The notes below the pieces were generated by a model. It was not told the DNA's origin. It was given only the letters and a program-made list of their open reading frames with translations, and made no database searches. Of a stretch of 64,000 nt of DNA, positions 8,455-17,489 are shown in pieces; within the stretch, counting starts at the first letter, position 1, and each line of letters opens with the position of its first letter. The translations under genes and the position numbers were made by a program. Where the stretch lies: positions 1 to 64,000 of the forward strand of contig JAVJUV010000086.1 of assembly GCA_040220415.1 (NCBI GenBank), read 5' to 3'. Source of the stretch: JAVJUV01 sp040220415. Lineage in GTDB: Bacteria; Pseudomonadota; Alphaproteobacteria; Rhodobacterales; Rhodobacteraceae.

Positions 8455-9054
8455 ATGGCAAACGAAAACCTTCTGAACGATTTGATCGGGTCACGGATCT
8501 GCCATGACCTGATAAGCCCGCTGGGCGCCATCGGCAATGGCGTCGAGCTTCTGACCATGTCCGGCGCCGGCGAGGCGCCCGAATTGTCGCTGATCAGCCA
8601 ATCGGTCGAAAGCGCCAATGCCCGCATCCGCTTCTTCCGCGTCGCGTTTGGCGCCGCCTCCGCCGAGGCACAGGTCGGGAATGCCGAGATCAGGTCGATC
8701 CTTCACGATGTCTATCGCCGCAGCCGGATCCGGATCGACTGGCATGTCGACACCGACCTGCCCCGGGCCGAAGTCAAGCTGTGCTGCCTGCTGATCCAGT
8801 GCCTTGAAACCGCGCTGCCCTGGGGCGGCACGATCACGGCGACCCGGAACGATGCCGGCCACTGGTCTCTGACCGCGACCGCCGAGCGCCTGAAGATCGA
8901 CGACGCGCTCTGGGATCTGATCTCCAATCCGAATTCCGAAACGCAGGTGACAGCCTCCGAGGTTCAGTTCGCGCTGGTCCCGGGCCTTGCCGCCCGCCTG
9001 CAGCGGACGGTCAGGGCACAGAGCGACACCACCGGCCTCGCGGTCAGCTTCTGA
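8455..9054 (+). CDS. chpT: Histidine phosphotransferase ChpT
   Basis: The 199-residue protein begins with the DHp helix GSRICHDLISPLGAIGNGVE, with the phospho-accepting His17. The C-terminal half is a degenerate HATPase-like domain without ATP-binding boxes, as in Caulobacter ChpT. ChpT relays phosphate from the hybrid kinase CckA to CtrA and CpdR, controlling cell cycle, motility or gene-transfer-agent genes depending on species. The ATG at 8455 follows an AGGGGGAG ribosome binding site. Its 3' end overlaps the convergent proA gene by 11 bases. Confidence 0.9.
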   Translation: MANENLLNDLIGSRICHDLISPLGAIGNGVELLTMSGAGEAPELSLISQSVESANARIRFFRVAFGAASAEAQVGNAEIRSILHDVYRRSRIRIDWHVDTDLPRAEVKLCCLLIQCLETALPWGGTITATRNDAGHWSLTATAERLKIDDALWDLISNPNSETQVTASEVQFALVPGLAARLQRTVRAQSDTTGLAVSF

Positions 9055-10309
9055 CCGTCCCGTCACCGGTTACAAGGTACTTGAAGCTGGTCAGCTGCGC
9101 CGCGCCGACGGGACCGCGCGCGTGCATCTTGCCGGTGGCGATCCCGATCTCGGCACCCATGCCGAACTCGCCCCCGTCCGCGAACTGGGTCGAGACGTTC
9201 CGCATCAGGATGGCGCTGTCCAGACGGGTGAAGAACCGCGCCGCCTGTTCGTCGTCCTCGGTCACGATGCAGTCGGTATGGTCCGAGCCGTAGCGCCGGA
9301 TATGCGCGATCGCCGCATCCGTGTCGTCGACGACTTTCGCCGCGATCGTCATGTCCAGATACTCGCGCCCCCAGTCGTCATCGGCCGCCGCCGTGACGCC
9401 CTCGATCGCCTGAAGCGCCGCGTCGCCGCGCACCTCGACGCCGGCGTCCAGAAGCGCGCGCACCACGCCCTGTCCCACGGTGTCCAGGCAGTCGCGATGG
9501 ATCAGCAGGCATTCGGCCGCGCCGCAGATGCCCGTGCGCCGCGTCTTGGCGTTCAGCACCACCTTCAGCGCCTTCTCGGGGTCCGCCGCCGCGTCGAGGT
9601 AGATATGCACGATCCCTTCCAGGTGGGCGAAGACCGGCACCCGCGCCTCACGCTGCACCAGCCCGACCAGGCCCTTGCCGCCCCTCGGCACGATCACATC
9701 GATCACGCCCGTCATCGCCAGCATCTCGCTCACTGCCGCGCGGTCGCGGCTGGGAACAAGCTGGATCGCATCCTCGGGCAGGCCGGCGGCATTCAGGCCA
9801 TCGACAAGGCAGGCATGGATCGCGGTAGACGAATGAAAACTCTCCGAACCGCCGCGCAGGATCACCGCGTTCCCGGCTTTCAGGCACAGCGCGCCAGCAT
9901 CGGCCGTCACGTTGGGCCGGCTTTCGTAAATCACGCCGATAACGCCCAGGGGCGTGCGTACGCGCTGAATGTGCAAACCACTGGGACGATCCCATTCGTC
10001 CATGACCTGGCCCACGGGGTCGTCCTGCGCCGCCACGGCGCGCAGACTGTCGACAATGCCCTTGATCCGGGCCTCGTCCAGCATCAGCCGGTCCAGCATC
10101 GCGGGCGACAGGTCCTTCTCGCGCCCAAAGTCCATGTCCTTGGCGTTCGCCGCGATAATCTCTGCCCGCCGCGCCCAGACGGCATCGGCGGCAGCGTTCA
10201 GGGCCGCAGCCTTCGCCGCCGGATCGGCAAACGCCAGTTCGGCCGCGGCAGATTTAGCCTTCAGACCGATTTCCTTCATGATTTCATGAATATCCGTGGC
10301 GTCTTTCAT
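9044..10309 (-). CDS. proA: Glutamate-5-semialdehyde dehydrogenase (gamma-glutamyl phosphate reductase)
   Basis: The 421-residue length and motifs are those of ProA: VIYESRPNVTADAGALCLK, GNAVILRGGSES and RRTGICGAAECLL, where Cys262 is the catalytic thiol. It reduces gamma-glutamyl phosphate with NADPH in proline synthesis. It follows proB in the same direction after 117 bases and ends the GNAT-GNAT-obgE-proB-proA run. Confidence 0.96.
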   Translation of the reverse strand: MKDATDIHEIMKEIGLKAKSAAAELAFADPAAKAAALNAAADAVWARRAEIIAANAKDMDFGREKDLSPAMLDRLMLDEARIKGIVDSLRAVAAQDDPVGQVMDEWDRPSGLHIQRVRTPLGVIGVIYESRPNVTADAGALCLKAGNAVILRGGSESFHSSTAIHACLVDGLNAAGLPEDAIQLVPSRDRAAVSEMLAMTGVIDVIVPRGGKGLVGLVQREARVPVFAHLEGIVHIYLDAAADPEKALKVVLNAKTRRTGICGAAECLLIHRDCLDTVGQGVVRALLDAGVEVRGDAALQAIEGVTAAADDDWGREYLDMTIAAKVVDDTDAAIAHIRRYGSDHTDCIVTEDDEQAARFFTRLDSAILMRNVSTQFADGGEFGMGAEIGIATGKMHARGPVGAAQLTSFKYLVTGDGTVRS

Positions 10310-10426
10310 TTATCTCACTCCGCTCCGGCTCGTCTCTCTCATACAGCATGCCGGGCCGCTCCGCCATCCTCGTCGTCGCATCCGCGCAGCGCAAACCTGC
10401 ACGGCGCGGCCCCGGCGGATGCCTCC

Positions 10427-11527
10427 TCAGAACGCCATGTCGTCCCGATGGATCAGCGCCGCACGCCCCGGATAGCCCAGGATCGCCTCGATCCGGTCCG
10501 ACCGCTGCCCCCGGATCTGCGTCGCCTCCTCGGCGGTATAGCGCGTCAGGCCGACCCCGATCCGACCGACCGTCGGCCCGATGATCGTCACCGGATCGCC
10601 GCGCCCGAAACGGCCCGTCACCTTGGTGACACCCGCCGGCAGCAGCGACTTGCCCAACCGCAGCGCCGCCGCCGCCCCGTCATCGACGTGAATCTCGCCC
10701 TTCGGCTTCATCGCCGCGATCCAGCGCTTGCGCGCAGCCTGCGGATCGGTCTCGGCGGTGAACCATGTGGCGGTCGCCCCATCGCCAAGTCTTTTCAATG
10801 GGTTGAGAGGCGATCCCAATGTGATCGCCATGGTCGCGCCGCCACCCGTGGCGGTCTTGGCCGCCATCAGCTTGGTCTTCATGCCGCCCTTCGACAGCCC
10901 GGTGCCGGCATCGCCCGCCATCGCCTCGATTTCGGGCGTGATCCGCTCGATCCTGTCGAACCGCCGCGCCAGCGGATCGACGCGCGGATTGCCGGAATAG
11001 AACCCGTCCACATCGGACAACAGCACCAGCATGTCCGCGCCGACCGTCACCGCGATCTGCGCCGCCAGCCGGTCGTTGTCGCCGAACCTGATCTCGTCCG
11101 TCGCGACCGTGTCGTTCTCGTTCACGATCGGCACCGTTCCCAGCGACAGCAGCGTCTCCAGGGTGGCGCGGCTGTTCAGATACCGCCGCCGGTCCGAACT
11201 GTCCTCCAGCGTCACCAGGACCTGCGCCGTGGTGATCCCGTGGGGCTGAAGCGCCTCCTCATAGGCCCGCGCCAGCCGGATCTGCCCCACCGCCGCCGCC
11301 GCCTGGCTCTGCTCCAGCGGCAGGGTTCCGGCAGGCAGCCCCAGCACCGCGCGACCCAGCGCGATAGAGCCCGACGAGACAAGGATCATGTCCTGCCCCT
11401 TGGCCCGGCAGTCCGCCACGTCGCTGGCCAGCGACGCCAGCCAGTCCGCGCGCAGACGGCCCGCCTCGACCAGCAGCGCCGAGCCGATCTTCACGACAAT
11501 GCGTTTCGCCTGGTTCAGGGCCGCCAC
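10427..11527 (-). CDS. proB: Glutamate 5-kinase
   Basis: The 366-residue protein has an amino-acid-kinase domain (KRIVVKIGSALLVE at the N-terminus, ILVSSGSIALGRA, GTVPIVNENDTVA, LLSDVDGFYSGNP, GTGLSKGGMKTKL) followed by a C-terminal PUA domain from about residue 275. It phosphorylates glutamate, the feedback-controlled first step of proline synthesis; the PUA domain often modulates this. The start overlaps the end of obgE by 13 bases. Confidence 0.96.
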   Translation of the reverse strand: MAALNQAKRIVVKIGSALLVEAGRLRADWLASLASDVADCRAKGQDMILVSSGSIALGRAVLGLPAGTLPLEQSQAAAAVGQIRLARAYEEALQPHGITTAQVLVTLEDSSDRRRYLNSRATLETLLSLGTVPIVNENDTVATDEIRFGDNDRLAAQIAVTVGADMLVLLSDVDGFYSGNPRVDPLARRFDRIERITPEIEAMAGDAGTGLSKGGMKTKLMAAKTATGGGATMAITLGSPLNPLKRLGDGATATWFTAETDPQAARKRWIAAMKPKGEIHVDDGAAAALRLGKSLLPAGVTKVTGRFGRGDPVTIIGPTVGRIGVGLTRYTAEEATQIRGQRSDRIEAILGYPGRAALIHRDDMAF

Positions 11528-12549
11528 GGTCCGGGTTCCTCCGACTGATCCTTCCGGCGCAGCCGGTTGTCGTCGATCATCCGCCGACAGGCCCGCAGCA
11601 CATCCGTCACGCCCTCGTGGCTTGCGCCGGACATCAGCATGACCTCGCCCGCCGCTTCTTCCAGCGCGGCCTTCTGCTCGGCGCGCTCTTCCTCGTCCAG
11701 CGCGTCGACCTTGTTCAGCACGGTGATCCGGGGCTTTTCCGCCAGCTCTCCGCCATAGGCTTCCAGCTCGTCGATGATCGTCTGCCAGTCGCCGGCCACG
11801 TCCTCCGAGGTGCCGTCCACCAGGTGCAGCAACACCGCGCAGCGCTCCACGTGTCCCAGGAACCGGTCGCCCAGACCGCGCCCCTCGTGCGCGCCTTCGA
11901 TCAGGCCGGGAATATCGGCCACCACGAACTCCACCTCGTCCACACCCACGATACCCAGGTTCGGGTGCAGCGTGGTAAAGGGATAATCCGCGATCTTCGG
12001 CCGCGCGTTCGAGGTCGCCGCCAGGAAAGTCGACTTGCCCGCATTCGGCAGGCCCAGAAGGCCCACGTCCGCGATCAGCTTCAGGCGCAGCCAGATCTCG
12101 CGCTCGACGCCTTCCTGACCGGGATTCGCGCGCCGTGGCGCCTGGTTGGTCGATGTCTTGAAATGCAGGTTGCCGAACCCGCCGTTGCCGCCCTTGGCCA
12201 GCAACACGCGCTCGCCGACCATCGTCAGGTCGGCCAGCACCGTCTCCTCGTCCTCGTCCAGGATCTCGGTGCCGACCGGCACGCGCAGCGTCACGCTGTC
12301 GCCGTCCTTGCCGGTGCGCTGGCGCCCCATGCCGTGCTGGCCGTTCTTGGCGAAGAAGTGCTGCTGGTAACGGAAATCGATCAGCGTGTTCAGCCCGTCG
12401 ACCGCCTCGACCCAGACGTCGCCGCCACGGCCGCCATCGCCGCCGTCGGGTCCGCCGTATTCGATGAATTTCTCGCGCCGGAAGCTGACACAGCCCGCGC
12501 CGCCCGATCCGGACCGGATCGTCACCTTGGCTAGGTCCAGGAATTTCAT
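11515..12549 (-). CDS. obgE: GTPase ObgE/CgtA
   Basis: The 344-residue protein has the glycine-rich Obg fold at residues 1-158 (GGDGGRGGDVWVEAVDGLNT) and a G domain with G1 GLPNAGKSTFLAATS, switch regions in DIPGLIEGAHEGRGLGDRF and the NKVD G4 box. Obg GTPases assist late 50S subunit assembly and growth control. There is no OCT-type C-terminal domain, as usual in proteobacteria. The ATG overlaps the stop of the upstream double-GNAT gene (ATGA). rplU-rpmA lies just upstream in the same direction, the classic neighbourhood. Confidence 0.96.
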   Translation of the reverse strand: MKFLDLAKVTIRSGSGGAGCVSFRREKFIEYGGPDGGDGGRGGDVWVEAVDGLNTLIDFRYQQHFFAKNGQHGMGRQRTGKDGDSVTLRVPVGTEILDEDEETVLADLTMVGERVLLAKGGNGGFGNLHFKTSTNQAPRRANPGQEGVEREIWLRLKLIADVGLLGLPNAGKSTFLAATSNARPKIADYPFTTLHPNLGIVGVDEVEFVVADIPGLIEGAHEGRGLGDRFLGHVERCAVLLHLVDGTSEDVAGDWQTIIDELEAYGGELAEKPRITVLNKVDALDEEERAEQKAALEEAAGEVMLMSGASHEGVTDVLRACRRMIDDNRLRRKDQSEEPGPWRP

Positions 12550-13577
12550 GCAGGCACCCTCAGCGTCTCTCGCGTCACCGCGTATGTTATCACGGGCGCA
12601 GGCTCAAGCCTTGCCTTCGAGTACCCCGTCCCGCGCCCGGTTTCGGAAAAGCCGAATTTCTCCATGACGCGGCGCGAGGCCAGGTTGTCCTCGAACACCG
12701 TCGCGCAAATGCGCGACATCGAGAACCGCTCGAACAGTTCGGGCAGGAACGCCGCCAGCGCCTCGCTGGCCAGCCCCTGTCCCCACTGCGCGGGATGCAG
12801 CATGTACATGACCGAAAGCGGCGTCGCACCGAAACCAAGGGCCCCGATCACGCGCCCTTCGCGCTCGACGGCAAGCTGAAAGCCCGGGCAGCCTCGCCAC
12901 CGCCGCTCCGCGATCCAGTCCCGCGCCTCGTCAACCGTCCACCCCGCGGCGACCGACCCCGTTTGGCGGGCCAGTTCGGGCATCGCCATGCCGGCCAGCG
13001 CCGCCGCATCGCCGACCGCCATCGGCCGGATCGTCAGCCGGGGCGTATAAAGCGCAAACCCCTGCCGCCCCTCCCAACGCGCACGCGTCAGGACGACCTC
13101 GGTCGAGGACAGGTCCTGGTTCAGGCTCTTCGAAAACCGCCGGCTTCTGCCCGAGACGACAAACCCGATGGCACGAAGAATCTCGCCCGACCGCGCGTTG
13201 TCGTCGAAGAACCCTGATTCCAGAACGCCGTTCGACGGCTCCGAGAACCAATGCTCCACCACCGCCCGCGCCGCCTCGAAACCATAGCCCTTCCGCCACG
13301 CAGGACGCGCCAGCCAATAGCCGAAATCTTCCTCGATTCCCACGGCGCCCCGCAGCCCCTCGTGATCGCAGATACCCCAGACCGGCCGGTTCTCGTCGCG
13401 AACGCGGTTGATGAACCACTCCGCATCCGATCGCTCATAGGGATAAGGCACCGGCCCCAGCCACCGGCTCACGTCATAATTGCCGACGCCGTCCACGATG
13501 GCATCGGCATCCAGGTGCGTCAGGGGCCGCAGCGTCAGTCGCGGCGTCCTGAGAAAGGGAAGCGCCGCGTAAGACAT
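12546..13577 (-). CDS. Tandem GNAT N-acetyltransferase (two RimJ/RimL-like domains)
   Basis: The 343-residue protein contains two GNAT copies. The first opens with LRTPRLTLRPLTHLDADAIV and has EDFGYWLARPAWRKGYGFEA. The second begins near residue 178 with LYTPRLTIRPMAVGDAAALA and has MLHPAQWGQGLASEALAAF, the acetyl-CoA pyrophosphate-binding segment. RimJ/RimL-like enzymes acetylate protein N-termini or small amines; the substrate is unknown. The ATG at 13577 sits five bases after the stop of another GNAT gene, and the end overlaps obgE by an ATGA. Confidence 0.82.
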   Translation of the reverse strand: MSYAALPFLRTPRLTLRPLTHLDADAIVDGVGNYDVSRWLGPVPYPYERSDAEWFINRVRDENRPVWGICDHEGLRGAVGIEEDFGYWLARPAWRKGYGFEAARAVVEHWFSEPSNGVLESGFFDDNARSGEILRAIGFVVSGRSRRFSKSLNQDLSSTEVVLTRARWEGRQGFALYTPRLTIRPMAVGDAAALAGMAMPELARQTGSVAAGWTVDEARDWIAERRWRGCPGFQLAVEREGRVIGALGFGATPLSVMYMLHPAQWGQGLASEALAAFLPELFERFSMSRICATVFEDNLASRRVMEKFGFSETGRGTGYSKARLEPAPVITYAVTRETLRVPA

Positions 13578-13582
13578 GGGTC

Positions 13583-14122
13583 TCAGTCGTAGCGCTTCAG
13601 GTATGTCCAGGTCGGCACGGTCGCGCCACGGGCCACCGAATAGGCTTCGGCGTCGCCAAGGTACTGGAACCCGGTGTTCGTCAAAACCCGCGCCGAAGCC
13701 GGGTTGTCCTGGAAGACGCTCGCGAACATGGTGCGGTTTTCCTGCGGGTTGGCCTCGACCAGGGCGCGCACGGCCTCCGAGGCCAGACCCGTATTCCAGA
13801 ACGCGGGCGCCACCCAATAGCCGATCTCGGACTGGTCGCGGTCCATCCGCTCCAGGGCGATCAGGCCCAGAAGTTCGCCCAGCCCCTTGCCCGAGCCGTC
13901 CATAACCCAGACGTCTTCATCGCGCTCGTCCGAAAGCGACCGGCTGACGAATGACTCGGTCGCGCCGGGCGGCAAGGGATGCGGAATCGTCCGCGTCATG
14001 CGCGCCACCCGCTCGTCCGAGCCGTAAAGCTCCAGAAGCCCGGAATCCGAGCGGCGGAGGGGTCTCAATATCAATCTTTCGGTCTCGATGACCGGCTGGT
14101 TCACAATGGTATCAAACTTCAC
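13583..14122 (-). CDS. GNAT family N-acetyltransferase (RimJ/RimL type)
   Basis: The 179-residue single-domain GNAT has the opening IETERLILRPLRRSDSGLLE and the acetyl-CoA-binding region IGYWVAPAFWNTGLASEAVR, followed by FQDNPASARVLTNTGFQYLG. It resembles both halves of the tandem GNAT gene directly downstream, so the two may stem from duplication. It is the first gene of the run leading to obgE-proBA; its promoter lies in 14123-14220. The acetyl acceptor is unknown. Confidence 0.85.
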   Translation of the reverse strand: MKFDTIVNQPVIETERLILRPLRRSDSGLLELYGSDERVARMTRTIPHPLPPGATESFVSRSLSDERDEDVWVMDGSGKGLGELLGLIALERMDRDQSEIGYWVAPAFWNTGLASEAVRALVEANPQENRTMFASVFQDNPASARVLTNTGFQYLGDAEAYSVARGATVPTWTYLKRYD

Positions 14123-14220
14123 GCGTCTCCTCCTTTGCGCGTGCCACCGACTGATCCCCCCTCAGATCGTATCGGCCTTTAAAACATGGGTATGGCGTTC
14201 TTGTGACGCAACCCGGGCTT

Positions 14221-14255
14221 AAAAAAACGAAGGGGCCGGTTTGCGCCGACCCCTT
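14221..14255 (-). terminator. Intrinsic terminator after rpmA
   Basis: Read on the minus strand, a 10-bp stem (AAGGGGTCGG / CCGGCCCCTT with one G-T pair, loop CGCAAA) is followed by CG and seven T residues. It lies about 28 bases beyond the rpmA stop codon, so it closes the rplU-rpmA transcript and separates it from the GNAT-obgE operon. Confidence 0.85.
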
Positions 14256-14282
14256 GATTTCTTCAGCCTGTTCAGGATCGGC

Positions 14283-14552
14283 TTATTCTGCTGCCTGGGC
14301 CTCCGGAAGCACCGAAATGAAGGTGCGGCCCTTGAGGCCCTTGTGGAAGGTCACGTTGCCTTCGACAGTTGCGAAGATGGTGTGATCCTTGCCCATGCCG
14401 ACGCCTTCGCCCGGCCACCACTTGGTGCCGCGCTGACGCGCGATGATGTTGCCCGGGATCACGACCTGACCACCGAATTTCTTGACGCCAAGACGACGAC
14501 CGGCTGAATCGCGGCCGTTACGGCTGGAACCGCCTGCTTTCTTGTGTGCCAT
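14283..14552 (-). CDS. rpmA: 50S ribosomal protein L27
   Basis: The 89-residue protein starts MAHKKAGGSSRNGRDSAGRR, the canonical L27 N-terminus that reaches the peptidyl-transferase centre, and ends with the beta-barrel (GTKWWPGEGVGMGKDHTIF). It has no Firmicutes-style cleaved leader. It follows rplU with only six bases between and is followed by a strong intrinsic terminator. Confidence 0.97.
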   Translation of the reverse strand: MAHKKAGGSSRNGRDSAGRRLGVKKFGGQVVIPGNIIARQRGTKWWPGEGVGMGKDHTIFATVEGNVTFHKGLKGRTFISVLPEAQAAE

Positions 14553-14558
14553 GCTGTG

Positions 14559-15221
14559 TTACTCCTTCGCGTCTGCGAGTGCCTTGGCCTGCTCGACCCA
14601 GCCCTCGCGTTCGATACGGCCTTTGAACGACAGTTTCTCGTCGAACTCGGCAATCTCGGCCTCACCCCACGACGCGATCTGCGCGAAGGTGGTGACACCG
14701 GCTTCGTTCAGCTTCTTCTCCAGCGCCGGGCCGACACCCGACAGCTGCTTCAGATCGTCCGATCCGGCAGCGGCCTTGGGCGCGGCCTTCTTGGCTTCGG
14801 CCTTAGGGGCCTCTTCGGTCTTCGCGGCGACCTTCTTGGCCGGTTTCGCGGCGGCGACGGCGGCGGTCGAAACCGAGCCGGCGCCGATGGCGGCCTTCAC
14901 GCCTGACTTGTCGGCGCCTTTTTCAAGGATCTCCGTCACCTTCAGAAGCGTCAGCTGCTGGCGGTGGCCCTTCGTGCGCTTCGAGCCGTGCTTCCGGCGA
15001 CGCTTCACGAAGTGGATGACCTTGTCGCCCTTGATCTGGTCGATGACCTCGGCCTGAACGGCGGCACCGTCGACCATGGGCGTCCCGATGGTGGCGCCCA
15101 CCATCAGAATCTCGTTGAACTGGACTTTTTCGCCGGCGTCAGCTGCGAGTTTCTCAACGCGAAGCACATCGCCCGCCTGAACCCGATACTGCTTGCCACC
15201 GGTCTTGAGGACCGCAAACAT
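14559..15221 (-). CDS. rplU: 50S ribosomal protein L21 with C-terminal helix-hairpin-helix extension
   Basis: Residues 1-103 are ordinary L21 (MFAVLKTGGKQYRVQAGDVL, HFVKRRRKHGSKRTKGHRQQ). An Ala/Lys-rich linker (about 105-155) then leads to DDLKQLSGVGPALEKKLNEA and a helical tail, a helix-hairpin-helix-type domain. The total of 220 residues is about twice the usual L21 length. Long L21 forms are known in Rhodobacterales; the tail's function is not established. The ATG at 15221 restores the exact L21 N-terminus. Co-transcribed with rpmA. Confidence 0.93.
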   Translation of the reverse strand: MFAVLKTGGKQYRVQAGDVLRVEKLAADAGEKVQFNEILMVGATIGTPMVDGAAVQAEVIDQIKGDKVIHFVKRRRKHGSKRTKGHRQQLTLLKVTEILEKGADKSGVKAAIGAGSVSTAAVAAAKPAKKVAAKTEEAPKAEAKKAAPKAAAGSDDLKQLSGVGPALEKKLNEAGVTTFAQIASWGEAEIAEFDEKLSFKGRIEREGWVEQAKALADAKE

Positions 15222-15329
15222 CTGATATTCCTTTCGTATCCCGCGTCCTTCGGCCCCCGTCTCCGGGCGTTTCGGCTTTCGCCACCTCGAACAGCGCGCC
15301 CCATTCGGGAGCATCATTCAAACATCAAA

Positions 15330-15346
15330 GGCGGGCAACGCCCGCC
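15330..15346 (-). terminator. Hairpin terminator after the TPR-sulfotransferase gene
   Basis: A perfect 7-bp stem GGCGGGC / GCCCGCC with a three-base loop is followed on the minus strand by TTTGATGTTT. It sits about 36 bases past the stop of the TPR-sulfotransferase gene and upstream of rplU, which fits a terminator insulating the ribosomal operon. Confidence 0.6.
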
Positions 15347-15381
15347 AGAGGCCGCGCTTATCGTCCGAAGAGCCCTGCAAG

Positions 15382-17460
15382 TCAAGGGGTTTGGACCAGC
15401 CCGTTTTCCTCCAGAATCCGGGTCAGCGGCGCAAGCCCCGCCTCGAAACGCCGCCACCGGCCGACGGACGACGCGGTGATCGGTTTGCGCGCCTGCGCGA
15501 CGCTCATCGTGTTGATCCGGCGCGAAGGCGCGTCCTGCGACAGGCAGGCCGGATCCCACTCCAGCCCCACCGAGGTCACCAGCCGGGGCACCTCGTCATC
15601 GGGTGCGCCGACCACATCCTCATAGCTGACCCGGATCAGACGCTCTCCAACCACCTTCGCCCAGTGCTCCATGAGCCGGTCGTAGGCCACCGCATACAGC
15701 GCCAGTTCCTCCAGGTCCATCGCGTAGGGATGCGACATGGCTCCAAGATCGGCCTGGAAGATCGACGTGCAGTTATCGCGGTAATCGCGCCGCACCTCGA
15801 TGAAGCGCGCGCCCGGAAAGGCAGCCGCCAGCACGCCGATGTTCAGGAAATTCGCCAACAGCTTGTCGGTCACGACCCGTTTCGGAGGATTCGGCGTCAG
15901 CGACCCGGCAGCGGCCTCGGCCACGCCGGCGACAGCCGCCGGTTCGGCGCTGTATCGGGCCGCGGCGCAGGCATCGAAAACTAGGGGCGTCTCGCCCAGG
16001 GCCTCGACGTCGGGGTGGCGCGACAGGATGGTCTCGATCAGCGTCGACCCGCTGCGGGGCAGCCCGACGATGAAGATCGGCTTCGGCGCCTCCAGCCCCG
16101 ATCCCGCGCGCGCGATCGCATCCTCGGTCCACGTCTCGGCGATCCGCTCCATCGTCTGCACGTCCCGCGCCACGTCGTAGTCGATCATCGAGCGCAGTGT
16201 GCGGTTGCCCTCTTCAAGCGCTTTGAAGGCGCGGTCATGGTCCCCCAGATCCATATGGGCCTTGGCCAGCGCCAGCCCGAATTCGCCCCGCTTCGTCGGC
16301 GCGACGCGATCCGATCCCGCGCCGTCGCGCATCGCCGCGATCAGCGGATCGTCCGCCTTCCACGTCGCGCACAATCCGTACAGCCGGAACGGTCGGGGAT
16401 CGGTATGATCCTGCTCGGCCAGCCGTCGCGCGCGCACCGCTGCCCGGTCCAGCTCGCCCCACTCGGCCAGAAGTGCGGCCAGCCGGCTTTCGGTGTCGCG
16501 CGGCAGATGCTCAAGCCCGTCCACATAGTCCAGCCCGGCCGCGCGGCCATTGCTCTCGGATATCGCGTCGGCCAGCACGTCGTGCAATCCAAAGCCCGCC
16601 TCTTCCGACAGGGCCCCCAGAAAATCCATCGCCTCTGCCGACCTGCCCAGCGCCGTCAACGCCCGCGCCCGCACCCCCAGAAGCTCGGCGTCGGCAGGCG
16701 CTTCGCGGACAAGGCGCCCGGTCAGGTCCGCCGCATCCTGCATCCGATCCATGCGGAAATAGGCGCTGGCCAGGTTCACCCGGACATCCAGCGACGCCCC
16801 GTCCCGGCCCGCGGCCGGCTCCAGCAGCCCGATCGCCTCCGACGCCCGCCCCTGCCGGACCAGCGCCAGCCCCAGGTTCGAAAGTGCCGCCTCCGAAGAC
16901 GGGTCTTCGGCCACGGCCCTGCGAAGAACCTCCTCGGCCCTGACGGGATCGTCGTCGGCCAGCGCGGCGGCGCCCAGAAGGTTCAGCAATCGGTCATCGT
17001 GGGGAAAGGACTTCAGCCGGTCGGTCCCGACGCGCCAGGCTTCCGCCAGCGCGCCCTGCCGGATCAGGTCGCCGATGTCGTCGACCGGCGCCGACCGGCC
17101 TTCGGCGATATCGACCAGACGTTTGCGCAGCGCCACCGGCACCCGCGCCGCCCGCGCGGCCTTGCGCGCCCTCGATTTCTGGCCGGCATCGCGCAGCTCG
17201 AACACGAACCGCGACCAGATCGCCGGGTTCGAGGGCGCGGCCTCGGCAGCGCGGCGCAGGGCGGCCAACGCATCGTCCTGCGCGCCCTCTGCCTTCAATA
17301 TATCCGCCATAGCGATGTTCGCGGCCGCATGCCCCGGAGACACCGCCACGATCTTCCGCAGGCGCGCAACCGCCTCACCTGTTCTGCCTTCCAGCCGGAA
17401 CCTCATGGCCTCGGACAACAATCTGTCCGGATTGCCGGCCGGCCATCCTTGCCGGACCAT
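15382..17460 (-). CDS. TPR-repeat sulfotransferase
   Basis: The 692-residue protein has an N-terminal stack of TPR helices (about residues 10-330, e.g. HAAANIAMADILKAEGAQDD and SEAALSNLGLALVRQGRASE) and a C-terminal sulfotransferase domain. The PAPS 5'-phosphosulfate loop is GLPRSGSTLIETILS at about residue 466 and the 3'-phosphate segment is FIEVRRDYRDNCTSIFQ. Such proteins sulfate proteins or glycans, with the TPR part probably selecting the substrate. No signal peptide is seen, so it should be cytoplasmic. The start has GAAGAGGAT upstream. The target is unknown. Confidence 0.85.
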   Translation of the reverse strand: MVRQGWPAGNPDRLLSEAMRFRLEGRTGEAVARLRKIVAVSPGHAAANIAMADILKAEGAQDDALAALRRAAEAAPSNPAIWSRFVFELRDAGQKSRARKAARAARVPVALRKRLVDIAEGRSAPVDDIGDLIRQGALAEAWRVGTDRLKSFPHDDRLLNLLGAAALADDDPVRAEEVLRRAVAEDPSSEAALSNLGLALVRQGRASEAIGLLEPAAGRDGASLDVRVNLASAYFRMDRMQDAADLTGRLVREAPADAELLGVRARALTALGRSAEAMDFLGALSEEAGFGLHDVLADAISESNGRAAGLDYVDGLEHLPRDTESRLAALLAEWGELDRAAVRARRLAEQDHTDPRPFRLYGLCATWKADDPLIAAMRDGAGSDRVAPTKRGEFGLALAKAHMDLGDHDRAFKALEEGNRTLRSMIDYDVARDVQTMERIAETWTEDAIARAGSGLEAPKPIFIVGLPRSGSTLIETILSRHPDVEALGETPLVFDACAAARYSAEPAAVAGVAEAAAGSLTPNPPKRVVTDKLLANFLNIGVLAAAFPGARFIEVRRDYRDNCTSIFQADLGAMSHPYAMDLEELALYAVAYDRLMEHWAKVVGERLIRVSYEDVVGAPDDEVPRLVTSVGLEWDPACLSQDAPSRRINTMSVAQARKPITASSVGRWRRFEAGLAPLTRILEENGLVQTP

Positions 17461-17489
17461 AGGCTATCCTCTTCACCAAATCTTCTCGG

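Noticed and set aside
8987..11548. 853-codon plus-strand open frame
   Set aside because: It is antisense to proA and proB, which are unmistakable, and its protein has shadow-frame composition.
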